Positions 1 to 6,335 of a DNA stretch of 12,147 nt are shown piece by piece. Within the stretch, counting starts at the first letter, position 1, and each line of letters begins with the position of its first letter. The notes beneath the pieces were generated by a model. The model was given only the letters and a program-made list of their open reading frames with translations. It searched no databases and was not told where the DNA came from. This DNA is from Gemmatimonadales bacterium UBA4718 (GTDB taxonomy: Bacteria; Gemmatimonadota; Gemmatimonadetes; Gemmatimonadales; Gemmatimonadaceae), in contig DHJO01000114.1 in the NCBI GenBank assembly GCA_002404375.1, forward strand, positions 10,138 through 22,284, given 5' to 3'. The position numbers and the translations under genes were made by a program.

Positions 1-113
1 GAGCGATCGCGCGGGAATTCATTGAGCACGCGCGCATACTTGGCGGCGACCAGAACTCCCAGATACTTGTTGGTCGCGTGCTTCGCGACCTCGTTCGGAA
101 TGAAAACCTGCAT
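1..113 (-). CDS. rpoZ: RNA polymerase omega subunit, N-terminal part (runs off left edge)
   Basis: The first 37 codons of a gene cut by the window edge. The visible protein begins MQVFIPNEVAKHATNKYLGV and continues through VAAKYARVLNEFPRDR. The run of small and basic residues ending in an (A/R)(R/L)N-type motif resembles the conserved helix of omega, the small subunit that binds the beta-prime C-terminus and helps RNA polymerase assembly. The start lacks the proteobacterial MARxT opening and looks like omega from Gemmatimonadota-type bacteria. The ATG follows the gmk stop with no gap (TAGATG), and a GAGG Shine-Dalgarno sequence lies 6 nt upstream inside gmk. The position after yicC and gmk is the classic context of rpoZ in many phyla, which supports the call. 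What is seen is only the N-terminus; function is inferred from similarity and synteny. Confidence 0.83.
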   Translation of the reverse strand, partial: MQVFIPNEVAKHATNKYLGVLVAAKYARVLNEFPRDR

Positions 114-761
114 CTACTTCCTCGTTGAATGATGATCTATGGCGCGCTGGATCCCGTCCTCGAGCTCCCTGATACGTGCAGCCAGGGATCGGCGGTTCCG
201 GGAGCGCCTGACGCCTTCCGCGTCGATTATGCTGGATATCGCGGCCACCGCCGAATCGATTCGATCGTTGACCACGACGTACGGATACAAATCTATCGCT
301 TTCAGCTCGTCTTTGGCACTTCTCAATCGTCGAATCAAGGATTTGGGATCTTCGGTTCCCCTGGCCGTGAGACGCTCTACCAGCGCCTCCGCCGACGGCG
401 GAAGGATGAAAATGAGGACCGACTCGGGAAATGCGGCAAAAAACTGCTTCGTCCCCTGCACGTCGATGTCCATGATCACGTGCTTGCCCTCCGAGAGGAC
501 CCGTTCGACCTCCGCCCGGAGCGTGCCGTACAAGTGACCGTGAACCTCCGCCGATTCCGCGAACTCGCCCGCCGCCTGACCGCGCCGAAAACTCTCGAGT
601 GATCTGAAGTGATAGTCACGACCATCGAGCTCGCCCTCGCGGGGTGGCCGCGTGGTGCAGGACACCGAATACCCCAGGTCCTGCCTCTTCGCCAGAAGCT
701 GGTGGGCGATGGTCGTCTTGCCGCCGCCGGAAGGCGAGGAAAGAATGATCGGGAACGGCAC
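114..761 (-). CDS. gmk: Guanylate kinase
   Basis: ATP:GMP phosphotransferase that makes GDP in the cytoplasm for nucleotide and (p)ppGpp pools. The protein is 215 aa, near the usual 200-210. The P-loop is at residues 8-17 (SSPSGGGKTT) with catalytic K15. Its first glycine is replaced by serine, a variant I recall from alphaproteobacterial enzymes. The GMP-binding region covers about 32-52 (SCTTRPPREGELDGRDYHF), followed by YGT at 78-80 and DIDVQG at 98-103. The lid has RLTARGTED at 130-138 and paired arginines R144/R145. The C-terminal tail (about 185-215) is basic. The start is GTG at 761, sharing one base with the yicC TAG (TAGTG). No better start lies upstream, and the next residues lead straight into the P-loop strand. 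Co-transcription with yicC and rpoZ is likely. Identity is secure. Confidence 0.97.
   Translation of the reverse strand: MPFPIILSSPSGGGKTTIAHQLLAKRQDLGYSVSCTTRPPREGELDGRDYHFRSLESFRRGQAAGEFAESAEVHGHLYGTLRAEVERVLSEGKHVIMDIDVQGTKQFFAAFPESVLIFILPPSAEALVERLTARGTEDPKSLIRRLRSAKDELKAIDLYPYVVVNDRIDSAVAAISSIIDAEGVRRSRNRRSLAARIRELEDGIQRAIDHHSTRK
120..123 (-). promoter_or_regulatory. Shine-Dalgarno of rpoZ inside the gmk 3' end
   Basis: Minus-strand GAGG followed by a 6-nt spacer (AAGTAG, which contains the gmk stop) and then the rpoZ ATG at 113. It lies in the last codons of gmk, so rpoZ is probably translated from the polycistronic message by coupling plus its own ribosome site. Confidence 0.65.
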
Positions 762-1633
762 TATTCCAGGTTCTCGACCTGCTCGCGGATCCGCTCGAGC
801 TCTTCCTTGATGGCGATCACATCTTCGAGCATGGGCGCGTCGTTCGCCTTGCTGCCAATGGTGTTCGCCTCGCGCACCATCTCCTGCAGGATGAATCCGA
901 GCCGTTTTCCCACGGGCTCGCTCGTCTTCGATCGTGTCGTGTCGCGAAAAGCCGACAGATGCGATCTGAATCTGTCCAGCTCTTCCATGATATCGAGCTT
1001 ATCGGCGAGGATCGCTATTTCCTGGGCGATTCGTTGAGGATCGGCGCCAGCTCCTCCCACGAGCTCACCCACCGTGCGCTTGATCCGATCGTGCTGCTCC
1101 TTGAGCCGGATTGGAGCGCGTTTCTCGGTATTCGCCAGTCTGGATTCGATGACCTCCACACGCTCGAGCAGAAAGCCGGAGAGCTGAGCGCCTTCGGTTT
1201 TGCGCATCGCGGTGAGATTGTCGACCGCTTTCGCGACCAGCTGCACCAGCGCATCTCCGTCACGGGGCTCGATCTCGTCGCTCGGCGCGGCGATCACATC
1301 GGGCAGTCGCAGGAGCGTTGAGAGGTCAAGCTCTCCGGCGAGCTTGTGCTTTTTCTGTAGCGCTTTCAGCGCAGTCAGATAGTGCGCCAGCCGCGTTTCA
1401 TCTATCACCGGAGCCGTCGAGTCGCGATCGATTCGCGCGGTGAGAGTCACATGCCCCCGGGCGATCTTCTGGCGAAGCAGCTCCCTGATCTCGCCCTCCC
1501 AACGCCCGAAGGCTGCGGGAATCTTGAGGTTGGGGCTGAAGAACCGGTGGTTCACCGTCCTTATTTCGACGGTCGCGCGCGCGTCGCCAACCAACCCATC
1601 CGCCGCGCCAAAACCAGTCATGCTGGATATCAT
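761..1633 (-). CDS. yicC: YicC/YloC family endoribonuclease
   Basis: 290 aa, the normal length for the family. The N-terminal YicC-like domain opens with the hallmark SMTGFG (residues 4-9) and contains VEIRTVNHRFF (22-32). The C-terminal DUF1732 half carries DIMEELDRFRSHL (214-226) and the signature GKRLGFILQEMVREANTIGS (242-261), then ends ERIREQVENLE. E. coli YicC and B. subtilis YloC are reported endoribonucleases; E. coli YicC has been linked to small-RNA turnover. The substrate here is unknown. The chosen ATG at 1633 matches the family start MIxSMTGFG; a second ATG lies at residue 5. No Shine-Dalgarno sequence is visible, and the upstream promoter predicts an almost leaderless message. 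First gene of the yicC-gmk-rpoZ operon; its stop overlaps the gmk start by one base. Confidence 0.95.
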   Translation of the reverse strand: MISSMTGFGAADGLVGDARATVEIRTVNHRFFSPNLKIPAAFGRWEGEIRELLRQKIARGHVTLTARIDRDSTAPVIDETRLAHYLTALKALQKKHKLAGELDLSTLLRLPDVIAAPSDEIEPRDGDALVQLVAKAVDNLTAMRKTEGAQLSGFLLERVEVIESRLANTEKRAPIRLKEQHDRIKRTVGELVGGAGADPQRIAQEIAILADKLDIMEELDRFRSHLSAFRDTTRSKTSEPVGKRLGFILQEMVREANTIGSKANDAPMLEDVIAIKEELERIREQVENLE

Positions 1634-1645
1634 GTGAGGTGGGCT

Positions 1646-1674
1646 ATCTTACGGAGCGACAACAGCTTTGTCAA
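1646..1674 (-). promoter_or_regulatory. Sigma-70-type promoter of the yicC-gmk-rpoZ operon
   Basis: On the minus strand a perfect -35 TTGACA (1674-1669) is separated by exactly 17 bp from a -10 TAAGAT (1651-1646), 5 of 6 matches to TATAAT. The TGA inside the -35 box is the stop codon of the upstream outer-membrane protein gene. With ordinary spacing, transcription would begin near 1639, only about 6 nt before the yicC ATG at 1633. The sequence match is direct; the start point is inferred. Confidence 0.75.
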
Positions 1675-3521
1675 TTCCAGAAATCCCATCTCACGCCATA
1701 GATGGCGAGCACTCTCGGCATGTCGAACCCTGGAATCACAGAGTACGGGTAACCAAGGATATTTCGCTGCTGGTAGCTGATGACCGCTCGCAAAATCCGA
1801 ATCTCCAGCAACGCAGACAGCGTCTTCGCTACAGGCGTTGTCACATCGCCAGCGGCAAGCGGGAAGATCGTGCTGCCGCGATACTCATAGACTCCGGCTG
1901 CGTGCACCTCGAAGTCGCCCTTCGGGAAACGCCTGGGAAAGTTGTTCGTGAAGTTTATCTCCGAACGGCTTTGGTATTGGGGCTGGTATGCACGAGGCTG
2001 GTCCCAGCGGGCAACCCAGCTATCGATTCCGAATCCACGGCCGAGGGCTCCACGAATTGAAACGGTGCGAGCCGTGGCGCGACCGGCTGGCGTTGGGAAA
2101 AGCAGCGTGTCGTACACCAGAGGCGCCAGGCCGTCGGTCTTGTCGGTGGTGATCATCCCGCCCGAGATCCACGGCCCCAGAATCCTGAGCCCGGCTTCGC
2201 CGCGAACTGTCGTCACGCTCGCCAGCGTCGACGTTGGGCCGCCGGTCGGCGTTGACCTTGCGACCGACCCCGACAACGCGAGGAATGGCAGTGGCTGCAG
2301 CCGCGCCCCCACGTCGGCGTTTGTCGTGCGGTGGAACCCATCGTGCTCCGCGAATCCACTGAGCACGCCCAATGGCGTGGCAAAGTCGAGCCTGCCAGAG
2401 ATCGAGTTAGTGCTGGACCCGGCGCTGGCGCGAACACGATCGTCGACCTCGAGTCGGGCGGGTCCAGCGGTAAAGCCGCCACTCACATTGTATTGGTTTT
2501 CCAAGACCCTTCGCTCGAGAGTATCCGGCTGACTCGTCGCCGAGACATTGCGATCCGGGCCGGTAGTCCCCTTGAAGGCGAGCGACGCCGCCGTGACTTG
2601 TGCCCAGGGGCCCCCGCTCGCGGCGCCCACCGCAGCCCGGAGATACGCGTTCGTGGTCGTCTCGTCGAGCGACAGCACCGGGGGCCTTCCCTGGGCTGCA
2701 CGCTCGATGTCACGTGTCGCGTGGAGGCGATTGACGAATCCGTCGATGCTCCAACCTTTGCGAGCAAACCCCACTCTGCCGAGTAGAGACAGGGCGTCGC
2801 CACTTCCGGAGAATCTCGGGCTCGCGACTCCGAACTGCTGGCCCCCGAGCTGCAGCACGCCGCCGTTGTCGTACCGCCTTCCGTAGAAACCGCGGTACAG
2901 GTTGGTGTCTTCGTTTCCGGTGGCGACGTCGACGCGGGTGTACGGATCTGTATTGTCGACACGCCAGCTCCGCAGATACAGTCTCAGCTCGCTCGCGCTT
3001 CGCTCGATGCTCAGATGCTCGAGCGTCCAGATCTGGATCGTCGAAAGATCGAGAACCCCCCCACTGCTGTTGTCGAGATTGTCGATCTCGATGCCGTCGT
3101 AATAGACCCTGACCCGCCGAAAATCACCGTTGAGCGCTGCCGTCTGAGGAGTCGAGAGCCAGCCTGATCGAAAAGTCGTGATCCCAGGAATTCGGTCGAG
3201 CAGGTCGACGAGCGTGAGAGCGCCGGTCGCGAAAAGCTGTGCGCGGTTCCACTCGTATTGCGGCCCGATCTCGTAAGTGAGTGGATCGGCAAACCTGCCG
3301 AAGGGCGGCTTGATGGAATCGATCTTCGCGTGAGCGCTGTCTGACTTTACGCGTGCGCTGTCCGGGCCGGAATCCGTCTTCGGCTTCGGGGGAATCGGCA
3401 CCTGGCTGACCGGTGGCGGCACCACCTGGGCGTGGACGGGAGAAACGCCCGCGTACAAAATCGCCCCGGCCAGAAGGCCGAGGCGGGCTGGGCTGCGCCT
3501 GCGCCCCGAGCACTTTTTCAG
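1671..3521 (-). CDS. Secreted TonB-plug / outer-membrane beta-barrel protein, probable CTG start
   Basis: Read from a CTG at 3521 the protein is 616 aa. It begins with a textbook Sec signal: basic n-region KKCSGRRRSPAR (2-13), hydrophobic LGLLAGAILYAGV (14-26) and cleavage site VHA|Q after residue 31. A proline-rich linker with repeated DS pairs follows (about 35-72). A plug-like domain comes next, with TLVDLLDRIPGI (103-114) and RVRVYYDGIEID (136-147). The rest is an alternating, aromatic and glycine-rich region typical of beta strands, ending GVRWDFWN. This suggests a short TonB-dependent receptor-like protein; the ligand is unknown and I see no clear TonB box. GTG at 3641 is the only standard start upstream; it would add 40 charged residues ahead of the signal. 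TTG at 3458 would destroy the signal. The CTG overlaps the pepA stop as CTGA, so translation is probably coupled to pepA. Family call moderate; membrane location good. Confidence 0.75.
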   Translation of the reverse strand: MKKCSGRRRSPARLGLLAGAILYAGVSPVHAQVVPPPVSQVPIPPKPKTDSGPDSARVKSDSAHAKIDSIKPPFGRFADPLTYEIGPQYEWNRAQLFATGALTLVDLLDRIPGITTFRSGWLSTPQTAALNGDFRRVRVYYDGIEIDNLDNSSGGVLDLSTIQIWTLEHLSIERSASELRLYLRSWRVDNTDPYTRVDVATGNEDTNLYRGFYGRRYDNGGVLQLGGQQFGVASPRFSGSGDALSLLGRVGFARKGWSIDGFVNRLHATRDIERAAQGRPPVLSLDETTTNAYLRAAVGAASGGPWAQVTAASLAFKGTTGPDRNVSATSQPDTLERRVLENQYNVSGGFTAGPARLEVDDRVRASAGSSTNSISGRLDFATPLGVLSGFAEHDGFHRTTNADVGARLQPLPFLALSGSVARSTPTGGPTSTLASVTTVRGEAGLRILGPWISGGMITTDKTDGLAPLVYDTLLFPTPAGRATARTVSIRGALGRGFGIDSWVARWDQPRAYQPQYQSRSEINFTNNFPRRFPKGDFEVHAAGVYEYRGSTIFPLAAGDVTTPVAKTLSALLEIRILRAVISYQQRNILGYPYSVIPGFDMPRVLAIYGVRWDFWN

Positions 3522-4990
3522 CGTATTCTCCCGCGAATGAACTCGATGAAGGTACCCGTTGGAACTCCCGTCGGTCCTTTCGGAATCGTCACGAGATCTG
3601 TCTCGGAGTAGGCGGTTCCCGCGATATCCAGGTGGGCCCACGTATACCCCTCGGCAAACTCTTTGAGAAACATCGCCGCCGTGGTCGCTCCGGCGGGGCG
3701 CCCTCCGGAGTTTTTCACATCAGCGACATCCGACTTGATCAGATCCTTGTACTCATCCCAGAGCGGCAATGGCCAGCCTGGCTCCCCAGCCCGTTTGCCG
3801 GCGGCGAGGATCTCGGCGATGAGCGCGTCATCCGTCGAGAAAACTCCGCTCGCCGTGTGACCGAGCGCGATGACGCACGCGCCGGTGAGCGTGGCGGCGT
3901 CGATTACGACATCCGGCTGGAACCGCTTAGCGTAGGAGAGGCAGTCCGCGAGGACGAGCCGACCCTCCGCATCGGTGTTGATGATCTCGATCGACTTTCC
4001 ATTCTGCGCCCTGACAACGTCTCCGGGATTCATTGCGGTGCCCGACGGCATGTTGGTCGTCGCGCCGATGATACCTACGACATTGACCTCGGGCTTCATC
4101 TGTCCGATCGCTTCGAAAGTGCCGAGCACGCCTGCGGCGCCGCACATGTCGAACTTCATGAATTCCATTCCCTGCGCGGGCTTGATGGAAATTCCACCAC
4201 TGTCGAAGCAGAGCCCCTTCCCGACCAACACCACCGGCTTGGCGTTCGGCTTGCCGCCCTTATACTCGAGCGTAATGAGCTTGGGATCCTGGGGCGTTCC
4301 CTGCGCGACCGCCAGGAACGATCCCATCTTCTCGGCTTCCATCTCTCTGCGGCCAAGAACGGTGATTCCCATTCCATAGCGCCTTGCGATGTCCGCGGCG
4401 GTCTGTGCGAGGTACTCCGGTGTGCAGAGATTGCCGGGCATCATCGCCAGAGTTCGCGCGAGATTATGACCACTGCCGATGGCCTGGCCGCTCGCCAGGC
4501 CGCGACGGCTGTCGTCGGTGTTGCTGGTGATGACTGTCGCCTTTTCGAGTGGCTTCTTTCGCTCAGCCTCGGGTAACGGCGATTTGAGGTCCGCGTACTC
4601 CCAGGCGCCGGCGATCAGTCCGGTCGTGATAGCTTCGGTCTCCTCGGGTGAGATCTGGCCCGAGTACCACACCATTTCGCCAACGCCGAGCCTATGTGCG
4701 TTGCGCGCGCCAAGGGTAGCAGCTCGCCGAAACGACGCTTTGCGATCGGTGACATTTCCCATTCCGATCAGAAGCAGCCGCCGCGGACCCTTGGCGACGC
4801 CGGTGAGATGCAGCGTTTCGTCCCGCGATCCGCGGAAATCCTTGTTCTCGATGATCCGTGTCAGCGCTCCCTGCGTCGCGGCGTCGAGACCGGCAATTCC
4901 GGCGAGCGTCGGATTCTCACCCAAAGCGACGACCAGTAGCGCCGTACCGACTTCCGCCGGGTTGACCGAATTGATGCTGACAGAGAGCAC
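3518..4990 (-). CDS. pepA: Leucyl aminopeptidase, M17 family
   Basis: Cytoplasmic two-metal aminopeptidase that releases N-terminal residues from peptides; hexameric in the family. It is 490 aa, the usual length. The N-terminal domain (about 1-160) is variable as expected. The catalytic domain has GKGLCFDSGGISIKP (257-271), KFDMCGAA (279-286) and the M17 signature NTDAEGRL (338-345). Metal and catalytic residues K258, D263, K270, D281, D340, E342 and R344 line up with E. coli K270, D275, K282, D293, D352, E354 and R356 at a constant offset of 12, so the enzyme should be active. The start is GTG at 4990, 3 nt after the icd stop; AAGAG lies 7 nt upstream. E. coli PepA also binds DNA in Xer recombination; nothing here shows whether this one does. 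It is followed by the overlapping outer-membrane protein gene. Confidence 0.97.
   Translation of the reverse strand: MLSVSINSVNPAEVGTALLVVALGENPTLAGIAGLDAATQGALTRIIENKDFRGSRDETLHLTGVAKGPRRLLLIGMGNVTDRKASFRRAATLGARNAHRLGVGEMVWYSGQISPEETEAITTGLIAGAWEYADLKSPLPEAERKKPLEKATVITSNTDDSRRGLASGQAIGSGHNLARTLAMMPGNLCTPEYLAQTAADIARRYGMGITVLGRREMEAEKMGSFLAVAQGTPQDPKLITLEYKGGKPNAKPVVLVGKGLCFDSGGISIKPAQGMEFMKFDMCGAAGVLGTFEAIGQMKPEVNVVGIIGATTNMPSGTAMNPGDVVRAQNGKSIEIINTDAEGRLVLADCLSYAKRFQPDVVIDAATLTGACVIALGHTASGVFSTDDALIAEILAAGKRAGEPGWPLPLWDEYKDLIKSDVADVKNSGGRPAGATTAAMFLKEFAEGYTWAHLDIAGTAYSETDLVTIPKGPTGVPTGTFIEFIRGRIR
3528..3532 (-). promoter_or_regulatory. Shine-Dalgarno that places the CTG start of the barrel gene
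   Basis: Minus-strand GGGAG (3532-3528) lies 6 nt before the CTG at 3521-3519, inside the last codons of pepA. Its ideal spacing, and the signal peptide that begins right at the CTG, together decide the start. Confidence 0.65.
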
Positions 4991-4993
4991 TAT

Positions 4994-6241
4994 CTAGCTC
5001 TTCATCCCGGCGATGACCTGATCACCAAATCCTGAGGTCGAGACCTCTGTCGCGCCGGGCATCTGGCGCGCGAGATCGTAGGTGACGCGCTTCGACTTGA
5101 TTGCGTTCTCCACTCCTTTGATGATGAGCTGCGCGGCTTCATTCCATCCCATGTACTCGAACATCATCACTCCCGAGAGGATGACGCTGCCTGGATTGAT
5201 CTTGTTCAGGTTGGCGTATTTCGGAGCGGTGCCGTGGGTTGCCTCGAATACGGCCACACCGTCGCCGACGTTGCCGCCGGGAGCGATTCCAAGGCCACCG
5301 ACCTGCGCCGCGGCGGCATCCGACAAATAGTCTCCGTTCAGGTTTGGCGTGGCAATCACGGAATACTCGCCCGGACGGAGCAGCAGCTGCTGGAACATGG
5401 AATCCGCAATGCGGTCGCGCATCACGACCGCATCAGCGCGAGCCGTCGGTCCGCCTTTCGCAAGCGCGGCCTCCGTGCACGTATCGTTGGGAAACTTCTC
5501 ACGCGCGACTTCGTAGCCCCAGTCACGGAAGGCGCCTTCAGTGAACTTCATAATGTTGCCCTTGTGCACCAGCGTCACCGACTCCTTGCACTTTTCGATG
5601 GCATAACGGATTGCCATCTCCACCAATCGCTTCGAGCCGAACTCGGACATCGGCTTGACACCCAGGGCGGACTTCTCGCGAATCTCGCTCTTGAACTCTT
5701 TGCGAAGGTAGGCGCCGAGTTTCTCCGCTTCGGGAGAGCCGGCTTTCCATTCGATCCCGGCGTACACGTCCTCAGTGTTTTCGCGGAAGATCACGATGTT
5801 GACCTTCTCGGGCTCCTTTACCGGGGCACCTACGCCTTCGAAATACCGGACGGGACGAATGCACGCGTAGAGGTCGAGGACTTGTCGGAGAGTGACGTTG
5901 AGTGATCGGATTCCGCCGCCCACCGGTGTCGTGAGTGGTCCCTTGATCGAGACGCGGAATTCCTGCATCGCGTCGACCGTTTCCTGCGGCAGCCAGTCCT
6001 GGAACTGCTGGAACGACTTTTCGCCGGCGAACACTTCCATCCATGCGACCGAGCGTTGGCCCTTGTAAGCGCGCTCAACCGCCGCATCGAACACCTTTAC
6101 CGATGCGCGCCAGATGTCCGGTCCCGTGCCGTCCCCTTCCACAAACGGGACGATTGGGTGATCGGGAACCTTGAGCGCGCCCTTTTTGAATTCGATCGCT
6201 TCGCCGCGCGACGGGACTTTGGCGAACTTATACTTCGTCAT
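4994..6241 (-). CDS. icd: NADP-dependent isocitrate dehydrogenase
   Basis: Oxidative decarboxylation of isocitrate to 2-oxoglutarate with NADP+ in the TCA cycle; a homodimer in the cytoplasm. It is 415 aa, against 416 for the E. coli enzyme, and clearly of that type. Substrate residues include S113, N115 and R119 in [10 protein letters not shown] (111-120), R129, R153 and Y160. Metal-binding aspartates are D280, D304 and D308. K341, Y342, Y388 and R392 match the E. coli NADP-specificity residues K344, Y345, Y391 and R395, so NADP+ rather than NAD+ is predicted. S113 is the residue phosphorylated by AceK in enterics; no aceK lies in the window. The ATG start is well fixed by the conserved N-terminal region, with GAGG 3 nt upstream. 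First gene of a likely icd-pepA-barrel operon, divergent from the efflux operon. Confidence 0.98.
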   Translation of the reverse strand: MTKYKFAKVPSRGEAIEFKKGALKVPDHPIVPFVEGDGTGPDIWRASVKVFDAAVERAYKGQRSVAWMEVFAGEKSFQQFQDWLPQETVDAMQEFRVSIKGPLTTPVGGGIRSLNVTLRQVLDLYACIRPVRYFEGVGAPVKEPEKVNIVIFRENTEDVYAGIEWKAGSPEAEKLGAYLRKEFKSEIREKSALGVKPMSEFGSKRLVEMAIRYAIEKCKESVTLVHKGNIMKFTEGAFRDWGYEVAREKFPNDTCTEAALAKGGPTARADAVVMRDRIADSMFQQLLLRPGEYSVIATPNLNGDYLSDAAAAQVGGLGIAPGGNVGDGVAVFEATHGTAPKYANLNKINPGSVILSGVMMFEYMGWNEAAQLIIKGVENAIKSKRVTYDLARQMPGATEVSTSGFGDQVIAGMKS

Positions 6242-6333
6242 TGGCCTCTATGGTGTCGGTGCAAACCGCAAATCTAGTGAAAGCGGGCGGGCCACAAAAC
6301 CAGCAGAATGACTCTGAACTCCGTATTCGTATA
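6242..6333. promoter_or_regulatory. Divergent intergenic region between icd and the efflux operon
   Basis: About 92 bp must hold the promoters of both the icd operon (minus) and the pump operon (plus). For icd only a weak -10-like TAGATT (6276-6271, minus strand) is visible, without a convincing -35. For the pump, a plus-strand promoter-like pair lies at its right end and is listed separately. I see no clear inverted repeat that would mark a TetR- or MarR-type operator. Confidence 0.5.
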
Positions 6334-6335
6334 AT
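6308..6335 (+). promoter_or_regulatory. Promoter-like ATGACT/TATAAT pair overlapping the outer-membrane factor ATG
   Basis: A perfect -10 TATAAT (6330-6335) is preceded at 16 bp by ATGACT (6308-6313), 4 of 6 matches to TTGACA. The -10 box overlaps the preferred ATG at 6334. If it is used, transcription would start near 6342, downstream of that ATG, which conflicts with the gene model. Either this hexamer is fortuitous or the start must be reconsidered. Confidence 0.4.

Noticed and set aside
3522-3641. N-terminal extension of the barrel protein from GTG at 3641
   Set aside because: It overlaps pepA by over 120 nt, is highly charged, and would place the signal peptide at residues 41-71. The CTG at 3521 with its Shine-Dalgarno fits better.
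3413-4576. 387-aa open frame on the plus strand
   Set aside because: Antisense to pepA and the start of the barrel gene; low-complexity Arg/Gly/Asp composition and no recognisable family.
6266-6305. Possible icd promoter (-10 TAGATT on the minus strand)
   Set aside because: The region 17 bp upstream reads TTTTGT, only 2 of 6 matches to the -35 consensus; not strong enough to list.
6241-6333. Extension of the outer-membrane factor to TTG 6241 or ATG 6250
   Set aside because: Would put about 30 polar residues ahead of the lipoprotein signal and overlap the icd start codon.
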